A stretch of DNA of 64,000 bases from Thamnaconus septentrionalis (GCA_009823395.1 CM020501.1:28942361-29006360); one strand, 5' to 3'; positions 47,916-61,001 are shown, counted from the stretch's first letter. Made by a program: numbers and translations. The notes: generated by a model from the letters alone, not told the origin.

Positions 47916-48541
47916 GTGAGCAATCCGAGCGTTGCTTCATGAGCCCGATCTTCTCTTCGGCTTTAGCTCATAACTAAAAACCAAAGAGGAAGCAACAGAG
48001 AGGGTAGCACGAGTCCCAAATGTGTGTTGAACAAACTACCAGTTGTTCTTTTCGAGTGGCAATAGCTTAACAGTAACACAAAGTTTTGAACACGTCTTCA
48101 CTTCACTGTCCTCACGGTGGCCTGAAAGGGGCTGTTTGCGCACAGACTTGCTAAATTCCAACTCAGAAGTCAAGCTCATCCATCTCGGTGACCCCCAGAG
48201 AGGAGCATTTCTCGATTTCGCCTCAAAATTTCTGTGGATTTCATCACAAACCTGCCCTGCTTTCTTTGCCCGAGCGGCTATGTGAGAGCCAGATGTGTTG
48301 CTGAGGTTGTTAGCGTAGATGCTGCAACAGCTTTCTCAGAAGTGGACGCCGTTGTCACTTTTGCCGTCTGTGCAGCCGACGTCGCCACCCTTGTACCACG
48401 ACGAGCATGGTTGGACCGCGGGCACGAATGCTCAATCTGGGCTCCTTATCACATGGATGCCTGTGACAATTTAATGCGCTGTGTAGAACTAAATCAACTG
48501 GTATGGCAAAAAAAGCCAAAAATTTGAAGTAAAACTTTTAA

Positions 48542-48544
<3 letters not shown>

Positions 48545-48582
<38 letters not shown>
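48545..48582. repeat. (CA)n microsatellite
   Basis: About 19 CA units ending in CATATAC. An oppositely oriented (GT)n array starts 198 bases later. Confidence 0.97.
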
Positions 48583-48587
<5 letters not shown>

Positions 48588-48767
48588 GAAGTTAGTATCA
48601 GGCAAACTGAGCTGAGCAATTTTTGTGCACAAACCAAAAGCTGGAGTGGCGCTTGGAAGATTGGCAGATAAGACCTATATACTTTGGCAGAAAATGAAAA
48701 GTTAAGAGTGCCGCTGGAGAGGGGGAAGGGAAGGGGGGATATTAAACTGTCAGGAGAGGCTGAACGT

Positions 48768-48811
48768 GGGGTGGGGGGGGTGTGTGTGTGTGTGTGTGTG
48801 TGTGTGGGGGG
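48768..48811. repeat. (GT)n microsatellite between G runs
   Basis: A GGGGTGGGGGGGG run leads into about 13 GT units (48781-48806) and then GGGGG. The G runs on both sides could form quadruplex structure. Confidence 0.95.
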
Positions 48812-51800
48812 CTTTTATCCGATTTTTGCTTTTCGATGCTAGCAGTTTGCTTAAGTGGAGTTGCGGCGCTCTCTTCCCATGTGCCACTCGCATCAACATC
48901 GTTCCTTGAAGGGATTCTGAGGAGCAACGTTTTGACTGATTGACTCCGAGAGGAGGGAGCATGTTTGGTGGTCGGGGAAAAAACAAAAGGTGGACTAGCG
49001 GTTCGAATGTTCACTGAATGTTTTTTTTGTAACAACAGAACATATTTTTTTGTCATGTTTTGTTTTCTGTTTTGGCAGTGCCATCATATTTAGCACTCTG
49101 TTTACAGCCACCTGCGAAAAAAATAATAATTTCAAGTTTCCTGCTGTATCTACCGTCTTGTGATTGGAAGGCTCCATGAAGTGAGTGGTTGGTCGGAAAG
49201 GGCGGAGCCAACACCTGGCCTGGGGACATCACGAAGGGCGGCTCTCCAGAATTTCCTATTGCATAAAGAGTAAAGAAGGCCTGGCAAGTTCGCCGAGGGC
49301 GGAAACTCTTCTGCACAGGGCAAAACTTTTCCTTACAGTCACGAAGACTCGAAGACGCAGCAATTAAAAGCTTCTCGTCTCTGAACCACTTTGATCAGAG
49401 TCTTCTGTAATTCTGTTCGCTGACGCCAGGATTTTATATTACTCGCCCGTGACTTCTTCTTCTCATACACATTGAATGATTCCATTTTTCCTCCAGCTGC
49501 ATATACAGCACTTTACTGCCAATAACTAGTGCAACACACCACGAGGCGCCATCGAGTCGAGTCAGGGAACAGTCCCTGGTGTTTTTTGTTTTTTTTGTTT
49601 TTTTTTTGAAAGTAGGAAATCAGCCTGCGGTCCCCTGCAGATTTTTTTTGCTTTTTTTTGGCACTCCATGAGACACCATAAGTCGGCAGAGTTGATTAAG
49701 GCGCCGTTTGAAAGCCTGGCCCATTTGAACTCCGTTGCCTCGCCGCCACCACCGCTTCTGAATCATCACCTTCCTGAGCGCGGTGAATGCTCCTTATCGC
49801 GCTTACACCTGCCCTCGTTTCCGCTCGCTCGCTCGCCCGCCGCAGTGCCGCCCCCGTCTCGTTGCTCGGCGTTAACCCCCGTCCCCCCACATTCACAGCC
49901 CCAGATTATATTTCAAGGATGATGAGGCAATTGTGTTGCAAACCCCGCTAAAAGCTAAATGTGCAATAAGAAGGGGAGGTGGAGGCGAGAGAGCGAGCGG
50001 GGAAAGGAGGGAGCGGGGGGGTGATGGAGATAGGGCGGGGTTTCTGTATCCGGGGGGGTGGGGGTTCAGGCGCGCCTCCACATGACGCAAGTTCGCGACC
50101 ACCGACGACCCCGATGTTGAGGTAGCGGTGGAAAATACAGGGGTAAATATGCTTGATCTTTCCGAGGGGGTTCAAAAGAACGGCGGGAAAAAAAGGAAAA
50201 AAAAAACACAGAGTGATGCAACTCGCTTGCCATAACCGGTTCCTTTACCCCACGCCCCAAATAAAGAGAGAAAAGAAAGTCAGAACTGCAAGGTATTTAA
50301 TCAGAGATGACTAAAGGCACTAAAAGAACATAGCGCCGCCCCAGAAGCTGCTTGGTTTTTAAGAAATGGCTTCACTTGGAAAACGGATCAGTTGGGAATC
50401 TGACTCAGCTCTGCTCTATCACAGCAGGAGGGGCCGGAAGAAGAGGATGGGCTGGGAGCAGCGTCGAGAAAAAGAAATGTTGTTTTTTTTCTGCACACGC
50501 AGTGCTTGATGTTCTTATGAGCGGATTACGATTATTATAATCCAATTAGAATTGGGGTTGCGATTAAACGCTGTGAATCCGCAAAGCCTAAGTATAGAAA
50601 AATCGATAGAGGAGCTTCTTCAAACGGCCTGGTTGTCTGTTAGCATAAGATTAGCATTAGCTTTCCTTTTTACTTTTTCGCTTTCATCGGAATGTATCTT
50701 TAATCAACTGGAAGAAGCTTGAAATGAAGAAGCTAGCGTACCCCCATGGCATAGCCACGTTTTGGCCAACACTAGTAAGGCCTTCAGACGAAAAATGGGC
50801 AGAATAGATAAAACTCGTACCTCCTGTCACTAACACGTGTACGTGAAACACCACACTATAAACCCTGGACACCCAGCAGTGGCAGAACACAGCTAAATTT
50901 ACGATGAATAGTATCATATTTTACCTAGCGACAAGCTAACGGGAGCGTTCCACTTCCCCCTCCTGTCCTCACATAAGACTCGTACTTATGCGAACGGGTG
51001 CGATCACAGTTGGTGGGGACGGGGGGCTTCCTGTATCGCTGAGCTGTAAAACAGCAACAAGGGCACGAACGCTCTTTGAAGGAGGCTATACCGAAGTAGA
51101 GCAAGATTCCAAAAGTGACTGCCACTCTCCGAATTACTCAGACTTCCCCGACTTCTCGCTTAGACGCCAGACATGCATAATTCACAGAGTCATTAACCTG
51201 TGCAACTTGCCCACGGCCCTCTCCAGAATGCCTCCGCTTGCTGAGCCTTCGCCCCAGAAATATGTCGGACTACATTTTTTGGAGGTCTCTGGATTTTCTC
51301 CGGAGGGGTCGGCAGGCTGGCCTGCCATGATGATGAGGATGACAACAAAGATTTGTTATATAATTCAGTGACAGGGGGTGGGGGTGGGGTGGGGTGTGCT
51401 TTCGGCGGCTGTGCCGAGCAGAATTATGCCCGAGAGACAGCTGTGTCACGATATCTGCTCTTTTAGACGAAGCAGCAACAGCAGCAACTGAAGAGAAGAA
51501 TCTTCTTTTTTTCAGAGTTTTTCTTTGACCTCTGCGAACACCAATCAGGGGAGAGTGCTGCTTTTGAAGCTCAGTCCGTAATCGTCGCATCATCTAATTG
51601 TAAAAGAAAATGTATTGCAATCATTATTAACGTTAACGGTTGCATTGTTTTTGTTTTTTTTTTTTTAACTCGGTTAAGGTGTTGGTGTTGGTAAGAAAGT
51701 ATGCTGCCATCAACATGGTACAACAGAATGTTGCAATCTTTATAGTCACCATTATGTCAATTTAATGCTAATAATGTGAGAAGAAATTGTTACACACCCA

Positions 51801-54800
51801 GCTCTTCAATTTATCCCGAAAAGCCGAGACGGCCCTCAATATTCATGTACATCCCACACATTGGTCTTCGGAGCATTTTAAAACTGCATGACACCACTTG
51901 TACACGAACTCCGAGGTTTTTCGCACCGTGGCTATAAAATATGTATGACGCTTGCTCCTCGGCGTCAAAATTGAGGCAAAAAATTCATGCGCCCGTCTAA
52001 GATCCCTCCACCTCCTGCCGCCACCGCATGAACTTTGTGGGTTAGCGCGGTGGCAAAGTATGCAGATAGCATCAATGCTGCATGGCGTTGATTAATCTTG
52101 GCCCTGCCCTGTCACGTGAAAAATACATTCCGGGAAAATATTGATGAATGTTGCGCCGCTGACAGCAGCGGCGGCCGTGCTATCAATCAGGGAAATGTTG
52201 GGAAAGTGATGAAAATCGATGCTTCACGCGTGAAATTCTTATGCCGGCTCCGGCTCACTTTTTTTTTTTTTTTTTTATACCAGCGTGGAGATTGGAGATA
52301 AAGGGAAGGCCGTTAAGGTGATGTGCAAAATGTTTTCCGAGATAAGCGGTTGCGAGAGAAGACATTAACAGCCTTGCCGAGCTTGTCTGACGCTCGGATC
52401 AGAGGTGATGCATTTGTGAATAGCATAGCATAGCTGCGCTGACTGTTGTTTAGCAACACAGACTAACACAAACACGCACACCTTGACACACTCACTCACA
52501 CGCACACACACACACTCAGTGGTTTGTATGTAGCATTGCTGGACTAATCTTGATAGCGTTGTAGCGTTACAAATTAACACTTCCAGTTTTCTTCTTCTAC
52601 TACTATTTATCAACCAGCCAACAGAATATAATATAATATAATATCTGAAACGAACAGAAAAGGTATGGAATTAAAACAACCTTTAAACAGCAGCACTTGA
52701 GCCAATAACACTTCACAAACTTCAACTACTTGAACTTCTCACGAACTTTGGCGAGGGATCATGAGACACCTGGCAGAACGACATGACATCACACAAAATT
52801 TGACGTGAGAGAGGGTGCCCCTTGTGGACGGGAGGCTCCGAGTACTTGTGTGCCTGGCCTGTTAACACCAGTGAGCTTGACTTTTTCCCACAACCCAAAT
52901 AATGCAGCCTGTGGTAGACAATTGGGAAAATGGAGCGGTGCAAGTGGGAGCGAGGGTTGTTTGTTTTTGCCTTTTCGTCGGACCGACTCATGCTCTGCTT
53001 TATTGCCAGCAGAACTCAACCCCAGCCGGATCTGCAGACGTGGGAGACAGTGAATATCTACACCTGAGCACAGAAATCCATCAGGCCGACGTCGATGCGG
53101 AAGGAAAAAAAAACAAAAAATTGCCTGACCTTTTCGCTTGCTGAGAAAACTCGGTATAAACAAATGATGCAAAGCCTTAGCCCGCTGTTTGCTTCGTGGG
53201 AGCCAGCGCCCACCGTTTGTTTTCAATTTGCGCTGCCCCAGAAATGTCAGGTTAATTTTTTTCCAGTGTGATGGAACTGTTGAAATGCTGGCATTGTCAG
53301 AAACATGCTCGCTGTGGCCGTCTCCTCTCACCTGGTGTTGTTTTATTCCCCCCTTCCCTCCGTCTGCGTTTCTTTTTTTTCTCGTTTGACAAAAGCGACC
53401 GTGCTCTGCCGAATACGTTGGCTTTGACACAAACAACTCCCGTCGTCTTGATGAAGAGAGAACATCAGCTGTCGGATGGGTGCTGGATTAATTCGGTGGA
53501 ACGTTGCCAGTTTGGGCAATTTCATTGCTGACAATTAAGAGGGCTTCCTGTTCGGAATACAAGATAAAGAAAGGCGCAGTTTGAAATGTTGTGATGGAAA
53601 CACACAAAAAGGTGGTTTAAAGAGTCAGCGTCTGTTGGAGCTCTTGCTTAAGTAGCCCACTTTCACTTATAACGATCTCCAATCTGGCAGCCCGTAAACC
53701 TATCTCTTTAATACATTTCTGGGACATTAGAGCGGTCTGCTCTGAAGAATAATCTTCGGTGGACGGGGGACATTTGTTTTGTGGCGTAATTGGCTCGTGG
53801 TAAAAGTCCAAAAATAAATAAAAAAATGTCCCTACCTTGCAGCCACCACATTAAAAACCACTGACACTTCAAATGGGGAACAACACAGAGTGTTTGGCTT
53901 GCGCCCCAGATTTTGCTGGAAATAAACATTTGGCCGATTCCCTGCCGTTCATTGCGGAAAACAAAATGAACACAAATCATCCGCCCCAAAATACCTTCCT
54001 GGAACTCCTGGCACCTGTGCAGCCTGATTTGGGTTTGTGGGCAGGGTCTGCCTGAAGAGCAGCCCAATGAAAATAACAAAGACTTGAAGGAACAAAATGC
54101 ACACACACAAAAAAAATGGTTCAAGAAAGATGGCAAAGAGAACCACGGCTGGTTTAAACAGTGTTTGGGTGAGCTTTGTCCATCGAGGAAAATAAATGAC
54201 CACTAGGGATGCAGGGGTATCTTGCTGAACATTGTACCATCTGTGACCAACCACAGTCGGAGGGTACCAGTTCTCCTCAGGGCACACAACAGCAACGTTT
54301 GGAGGTAGCTTTCACATGGATTGATGCCCTTAGGGAATGGCATAGACTGGGGTGTTTTTGTGTGACCTTGTTGGCAATTGAACTTGGGACACTTAAGTCT
54401 CACTTAATGGCGGAAAATCTACCACTCCAACGGCAAGTAAAGAATTTAGCATGCTAGCTGACATGGGTATGTGCTAGCTAATATACGGCTCATCTTGACA
54501 GTGGACAACATTGTTTTGTTGTAAAAATAAATAGCAAAACAGGTTGTGATTTCCAGGAAGTCCAGAACGACTGTCGGCATTTTGGGGCAGCGCTACTCTG
54601 GGTTTAAATCACCGGGGCAGATGTGCTTACAGGAACACGTGACACAGGGAAGTGGCCAATGTCTTCACATTAACCCTGGAGGTTTAGTGGCTGATTCCAG
54701 GAGACCACTTGCACGCACTCCGCCTGAAATGTCTGAAGGTTTTCACTCCTGGCAAACTAATGATGACTAAACCAGCTTTTCCACATCATCCCACACAGCC

Positions 54801-55756
54801 ACCGCCAATCATCCGACTGACTAAGAAAAAGCAAAAGACATTTTTCTTATGACGGGAGGGCGAGAGGTGGGGGGGCGGTGGTGTGGCCTTTGGTCGTGCT
54901 TTTAGAGTTTTCAAAGTCACTGTAAATCAAGGCTGAAAGCAATGCGTAGGCTGAAGACAAACCATTTCCTGAAGCCGCATGGGTCTCCATTAGTACTGGC
55001 GTGCCTGGACCAGATGAGTAATCACAGAGGAAATGGGGAAAAAAATAAAAAGCCTACAGCTGGAAGCAGGACGAGCTGTTAAGCATTGATGTTCGTAGTA
55101 GTATCAGCAAAAACAAACTGAACAAGTTGGTACTTCCTGCCATTCAAAAAAAAAAAAAAAAAAACAACAATAAAAAATACTGCTGCTATCTCCCCAGGCA
55201 GTCTTTTAAAACAGGTCAATGGAGCAAATGCACGTGGGCGGTAACATTGACTTTAGACAAAACAAAACAAAAAACAAAACAAGCGAGTGCCCTTCATCTA
55301 ATAGAAACCTTGCATTAGCCAATGTCGCCTAGCACGCAGGCGCTATGTGTTTGCTAAGTGCAGGACCAAAGCTGCCTTGCGGAGATAAAATAAGCCTTGC
55401 TGATGGCCTGACCTGCCGAAGGCGTGAGGTCCAGACGTTGTCTTGAGGAGGGAGTGCAGGGTTGTTGTTTTTTTTTTTGGCTTACTTTATCAACAGAAGG
55501 ACCTGACAGCCTTGTGTGGGTGAAGATGCAGAACCTCTGCATCCAGACACAAGAACCTTGATACAGTTAAAACATGCATTTCACAAACTATGTTTTGCTG
55601 AGCTAAAGAACTCGAAACCTTGAGGTCGAGCATTGTAACAGGGAAATGCGTTTGGTTTCAATCATAAAAAGGCAGTTGCCTTCATCGATGAATGCTGGTT
55701 GGAAGGTCTGACCTTTTAGCTCACTAAAAATTAGCTTCATAATGAGCCTAACCCCT

Positions 55757-55920
55757 AAAGCTAACTCTAAACTAAAAAGCAGCTTTAGGATTAGCCTAAC
55801 CCCAAAAGCTATTGCTAACCTAAAAAGTATATTATGGTTCGCCCACGCCCAAAAGCTAATGCTAACCTAAAAAGTATATTATGGTTCGCCCAACCCTAAA
55901 GCTAATTCTAGCTGTAATAT
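55757..55920. repeat. 47-bp minisatellite, about 3.5 units
   Basis: Three consecutive 47-bp units start AAAGCTA or AAAAGCTA (55757-55803, 55804-55850, 55851-55897), followed by a partial fourth. Units two and three are nearly identical through CTAACCTAAAAAGTATATTA. Unit one is clearly diverged. The array is embedded in CTAAC-rich sequence. There is no spacer and repeat alternation, so it is not CRISPR-like. Confidence 0.9.
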
Positions 55921-57430
55921 TATAAACCCGATGTGAACACAGTGAGCAGCTGCTGTATTAGGAGCCAAGATATTGAGCAACCAATCCGAACGCTCCCTCT
56001 TACAGCTGGTGTTTATTGTCTACAACGCGTGTGCATTGTTGAAAGAAGACAAATTACGCAGAATTTACCCTGTGTAGACTCTCAGATCAGAGTCCGTCAG
56101 GTTCAACGCAAACCCGGCGACTCCAGGTGGGCGCCTCGAAGGCCCGCAGACAAATGTCATTAGCATCCGATTAGCATGCCTAATGTGTCTGTTACTCATA
56201 ACTTATTAAAATGCTAGCTCTATCCGTGCGCCTTTGACAGAGGGAGCGAGACAAAGCTCCGTGGGCGATGTAGCTCATTATATCTGACTGCGGCATGGCG
56301 CACCCTCACTAATGTTTGCTCATCAAGCTGACCTGCGGGGCACGGTGGTGTCGGGGAGCGCTCCGATCCACAGTGGAAGTGTTAGCGACGCAAATTAGTG
56401 TCTCCTTTGGTGTTGCCGAATGGCCTCTGAAAGGCAGCCGTGGCGGCGGTAGCCGCTGCACCTGGACCAGGCCCGGAATCAAAAGGCAACAGAGGAGCCA
56501 AAGCAAAAACACAGATCCTTGATGTTCACTTATGAGCCGGTGGCCTCGTTATCGCTGACAGGGTGGCGAAACAGGTGTCGGGTTTTGCAGGTCCTTTTTT
56601 CGGCAGTGACACTAACGACAAGTTGCAAGTTTGCAATTTGATCTGAACGAGAGCGCAAGACATGAAACGCCATAAATGTTTTAGATTCCTGGCTTTGCTG
56701 TAATTTCCTCATGCCAAAAAATGTGATAGATCTTTTATTTATTTTTTTTTGGTTTTTTTGTTTGTTTTAAAAAAAAAGCAAATTTAGCCCTGCGAGGGGA
56801 AGAAAGTTTAAACCAAGATTTTTTTTTCTTTAGGTAGGAGATGGGTAGAGGTTAACTGGGAGCAAGATCCTTGCTCGATGCATATACTAATATATAAATA
56901 AGAACCATCCTATGGGTAGGAATACCAAATGACTTTTGTTGTACTGTGAGTAACCACTTTTATTAATGTATTTACAGGCAGTATATTGAGTTTTTAGCAA
57001 TAGAAAAATCATAAATCAGGCCAAATTTCACACACTGGACCTTTAATTCTTATTGTGAGAACAAATAGCCATTGACAGTGCGAATCCGCCCTCGATTAAT
57101 CGATCCTTCCAGTTATCGCTGAGCGTTCCCACTGAGAAACTGCCAAACGAACGGCCCCTTATTTAACGGCGCGCTCCTCTCAGGAGGCGAAGGACCAAAT
57201 AGTCAAAGCGCGCATTGTGTCTAATTAACTCCGACGTGTTTTTTTTTTTTCTACCACCCGGGCGTTCAAGCATCCAGGCCTTTAACTCGGCGCCCTAATT
57301 TGCAGAGGCGTAGGCAACGGCTGCGCTCCCAACATCAAACGGCAAAGCGCTGCTTGCTTCAATCAAAAAAGAAAACAACAAACAAAAAAGAAAACAACAC
57401 AAAAGTCAATGCTGTTCTATTTCTCAGCTA
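55921..57430. other. Non-coding stretch, nothing recognised
   Basis: No gene or element is recognised. T and A runs lie at 56738-56778 and 57240-57251. Confidence 0.55.
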
Positions 57431-57436
57431 CTGTCC

Positions 57437-57446
57437 TGCACATATA

Positions 57447-57504
<58 letters not shown>
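57437..57504. repeat. (TA)n microsatellite
   Basis: A short GTACATA lead-in passes into about 27 uninterrupted TA units (57451-57504). Long (TA)n arrays extrude cruciforms easily and are often unstable. Confidence 0.97.
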
Positions 57505-57507
<3 letters not shown>

Positions 57508-59435
57508 TCCTGCTGCTGGGATTTTTCTTTTCCTTTTCCAGCATAAATGGGATAAAAGTTTGGCATTTATTGGGTTTTTATAGCGGCATTTAATATCTCC
57601 ATTGTCTAGACTCCGATACCAGCATTTTATCTGCATCAAATTGATGCTAGGAGGAAGGGAATGATACTTGACCCTCGTTCCATCAGAAAGAGTCACTCGC
57701 AGGTAAAAAGAATTGCCATTGGCGTCAATATCAATGATACCAGCTGCTTGGTTCCTTGGTATCGGCTCAGCGATTTTTAATTCAGTATCGCGCGGCCCTT
57801 TCTCTCTTTGAGAACGAACCCTAGCTAAACGACGCTTTACAAGACCGCAACACATCTGTTTTTGTTTTTTCTCTGTTTGTCACTTAAAAAAAAATAAGCT
57901 CTCTCGGAATATTTAAAGTTCCAGTGGAAGAAAGTCAGAGGAGCAGGAATTGCTTCTTTACGCAGGGGGGGTTAGAAAGGAAAAAAAATAAAAAATAGGA
58001 ATCACTTTGGCGGCACAGATTCCTGTTGGCCTGCCTTCAAAGATGTCGAGCTTGACTTCAGATTCCAAACAGTCCCCAGAGTGGAACTTTCTTTGCCGCT
58101 TTCTGCCATCCTCCCTTTTTCCCCTCGCCGCTTCTTTATCTCCAACATTTTCTTCTTTTTTTTTCCAATTCTTCGGCTGCGATCAAGGCTCTGACGTCCT
58201 GGTCTCACAAGACGCTGAGATCCTCCGTCAACCCATGGCAACGCTCACCTGAAAAACGTGCACTTCCCTGGCACATGGGGAAACTGAATCAGGCAGCGCG
58301 CTACTTCTTGAGCATGGACTCACTTCCATCCGCGGCGGTGGCAGAAAAAGCACTTACCATGACTGACAGATCAGTGTTCCAGCGGCTGCCGAGCGGTTCA
58401 TCAGGGTCGATGCGCAACTTGTAATTTTCAGGGGGACGTGATTGACGATCTCTTCAAAGTTACTGGATAAATCCTTTCAGCACCCGCTAATTGCAGCGGG
58501 CACAGTGGGGCTACGTTTGAGACGAGCCGCTGGATATTTCCTGGGAATGCTGGTGAGTTAACTTAAACATCTGCAGCTGCCTTGGATGACCAAAAATAGA
58601 CGTTGAAACAAATTGCAATGGTGTTCCAGCCATTTTTTTTTTTCAAAGCAATTACACACGTGAGAAAGGCCAAAGTGCGCCTGCATTCTATCATTGGGCA
58701 GCAGGGACCACCAAAAATGGTTGCAAAAAGATAGAGAGCAGCACGAAAGTTGAGCTGGTTCAAAGTTTTTGGTTGGTCTGAAATGATATTAAGAAATTCA
58801 TTCAATAGGGCTTGCAGGCCACTTTGTCCGATGTGCATACGCTGCATTCACGGCCAAATCATTGCTCGCCTTTGGTACCGCCCACACGTCTAAATGTGGA
58901 ATCATCTCGTTTCAAAACAAACCTGAAACCCAACACGGCGCTGATTGCAAAAACCTGTCTGCAGGCTTCAGAATGGGTATTCACAAAACCAAGGGATGAC
59001 CTCAGGGTTACTCCGCGCATCTTCGTATACGGCTCATGGGTATTGGGAATCTCAGAGAGCAGGCAAGAAGGGCCGGTCACCAGGAATTAACATTAGTGTA
59101 ACTGTCCCTTAATGCCGGTATTCCTCGCTAAATCGTGAAAACAGAGGCAGAAATGGCAACAGGGTGTCAACAAACAGCAGTGCCCCTCACAAGAAACAAC
59201 AAAAACAAACATACATTTGAACCGCTTGGTCTTTCCAGCAGGGTACACTGCTTTTGGCTTTCTTTTTTTACATTTATCTCACAAGCCAGCTTTAATTAAA
59301 GTAATGTTGTATATCTCTTTTGGCTTTCATTTCTAATTTGATTCCACCCCACACTCCAAGACACAAACTTCTTCCCGTCGGCACCCCCCCCCGTCCTCCT
59401 CCCCATCCTCCCCCTCCCTCTTTGAGGGTCATTCA
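57505..59435. other. Mostly non-coding stretch with one weak exon candidate
   Basis: Apart from the minus-strand candidate exon at 58358-58462, nothing is recognised. The 143-residue minus-strand open frame running out of the (TA)n array has no known domain and is of a length expected by chance. Confidence 0.5.
58358..58462 (-). CDS. Possible 105-bp exon on the minus strand, with a frame break
   Basis: On the minus strand an acceptor ending TTATCCAG precedes a 105-bp interval ending ATG before a full-consensus donor GTAAGT. The first third reads NFEEIVNHVP in one frame. The rest reads ENYKLRIDPDEPLGSRWN in another. The frame changes within a five-base C run (58431-58435 on the plus strand), where one missing base would explain it, either as an assembly error or a real mutation. 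The acceptor's pyrimidine tract is weak. I do not recognise the protein. It lies about 1 kb from the CpG island at 59436-59820, on the side a minus-strand transcript would enter. This is the most protein-like of the unidentified candidates, but still weak. Confidence 0.25.
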
Positions 59436-59820
59436 AAGTGAAGTTTATCCGTCGCCGAGGAACAGAAGGGTTCGGTTGCTTGGACGGTAGCAAATCACGT
59501 CGCCCGGGGCGGCCCGGCTGCGGGGAGGACTTCAAAAAGGAGCGCGGCGCACCACTAATGTGGAACCGTGCATGCACCAACTCCCCCCCACCCACCCCAA
59601 CCCCAACCAACACCAACACCCCGCGCCCCCTCCGACTTTGCAGCGAGCGGGGTTTTGAGGGGCGAGATAAGGCGGCGGCGCACAAAGAGAGGAGCCGCGA
59701 CGCGCGACAACCTTGAAAGGACGCGGGGGCCACTTGTTTACCCCGCCGCCACACAATCCGGCTAGTGGTGGGGTGGGGCGGAGGGTGGTTGCTTTGTTGT
59801 CGTTATTATTATTTCGTCGG
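59436..59820. promoter_or_regulatory. CpG island
   Basis: I counted about 34 CpG dinucleotides in roughly 380 bases of about 60% GC, near the unsuppressed expectation and well above the rest of the window. CpG islands usually mark promoters. No TATA box or clear first exon can be assigned. Open frames of 152 residues (minus, 59296-59754) and 92 residues (plus, 59438-59716) cross it, but GC-rich sequence gives such frames easily. Confidence 0.5.
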
Positions 59821-61000
59821 AGGCAGCGGTGGTGGGGGAGCGGGAGGGGATGGAGGGGGTGACTCAAGGTAAAGAGCCGTCAAGTCTATCCGCTCACTTC
59901 CCTGCAAATGGCTGTAAATGGGAGGGAGAAAAACAGCAGAATAAGGAAATGTTCGGCCACAGCCTCCCCGTCGGGAAAAAAATGTAAGCAAACGTGGTGG
60001 GGAACGAAGAACCCTGGCGATATTATCAAGTAAACACCAACGTTTGCCGTCTTTTCTCTCAGCTGGCCTCATTCATTTCCTCTTTGACTACCCAGGTGAC
60101 TTTACACAGTATTTACAGGCTCGGTAGATCCTGATCTCCTGCGTCGTTGCCTGTCATTGTTTCGGGGTCGCGGGCAACATCTGTTGTTCCAGAATCACCC
60201 GACGCCTTCTGGCGATGGTGTGGCTCTGCATGCTTAGCAACTCACCCCCTTAAAAAAAGGCAAACCAGTAGCTTAAGCGCTAATGAGACGTCTATTGTTA
60301 ATTTGTTTTATTTGCCCGTAAATCTGTACAAACAGCCTTTAGCAGGGCGGGGGGTCCGTCTGCCCGTGTGCCTCCTGATTACTTTTTTGTTGTTGTTGTT
60401 GCTGTCGTTGTTGCTGCAAATTAAGAGACAGGAGCGGCGGCGACAGAGGGGGGCGCCCGTGAACGCCAGGGAAATTGATTGCTAAAGACCTCCCCGTCGC
60501 TGGAGCTCAGCGCGACGGCGCAGTGGGCTAGCTGATGCACATCTCATCCCGCTCATCAGGGCGTAATGAAGAGTCTGGGGAGGCGAGATAACTCGGGCGA
60601 GAGACAGCATCCGTTACTGATCGTTCGAAATCGGGTTCGAGTCTGGGAGGACGTGTCTGGATGCGGGATTACAGGCAGGCGCCAATTACCTAAATTGGTT
60701 TGTTGTCGCATAAATCAGAGGGTAAAATACCAGAGTGGGGGAAGGGGGAAAAGAGGGTGGGGGGGTTCTGAGCCTCCTCGGCGACTGGGAGGGAAAATCA
60801 TCTTCAATGTAACATTTATTTTATACGATATTCACAAGGAACATTTGGAAACCTGTAACACTGTTGGTCCTGAAAGAATTAATCTTGCTTATTAATTTAT
60901 TAATCATCATTCCATTTACCAATCTATTAATCTCTGCTGATATATTTTTTTATTTGATGGAGAACCTCCTGACACAATGAGGGTTCATCAGAGGACTCCT
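59821..61000. other. Non-coding stretch, nothing firm
   Basis: No gene is recognised. A (TTG)n-like patch lies at 60387-60415. A tRNA-like A box (GGCGCAGTGG, about 60518) and B box (GGTTCGAGTCT, about 60634) occur in the right order but 110 bases apart, so this is at best a decayed SINE. Confidence 0.5.
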
Positions 61001-61001
61001 A

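Larger units (their letters stand above)
47916..55720. other. Non-coding stretch with simple repeats
   Basis: No gene is recognised. It holds the (CA)n and (GT)n arrays at 48545-48582 and 48781-48806, T-rich runs at 49580-49610, an 18-base T run at 52259-52276, (AATAT)n at 52623-52642 and a 19-base A run at 55146-55164. A 215-residue minus-strand open frame at 52789-53436 has low-complexity, lysine-rich content and no domain features. Confidence 0.5.

Noticed and set aside
52789..53436. 215-codon minus-strand open frame
   Set aside because: Lysine-rich, low-complexity content with poly-T derived phenylalanine runs and no domain.
55757..55920. Tandem 47-bp units considered as a CRISPR array
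   Set aside because: Units are directly adjacent without unique spacers, and the surroundings are vertebrate.
57424..57855. 143-codon minus-strand open frame with a protein-like middle
   Set aside because: About 25 codons are the (TA)n repeat read as Ile-Tyr. The rest is about 117 codons with no recognised family, within chance expectation, and without good splice sites.
58497..58552. Plus-strand exon-like interval between TTGCAG and GTGAGT
   Set aside because: Two frames are open over only 56 bases, the peptides are not recognisable, and it adjoins an opposite-strand candidate. Most likely chance.
60515..60645. tRNA-like A and B boxes
   Set aside because: They are about 110 bases apart with no cloverleaf between them. 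At best a decayed SINE head.
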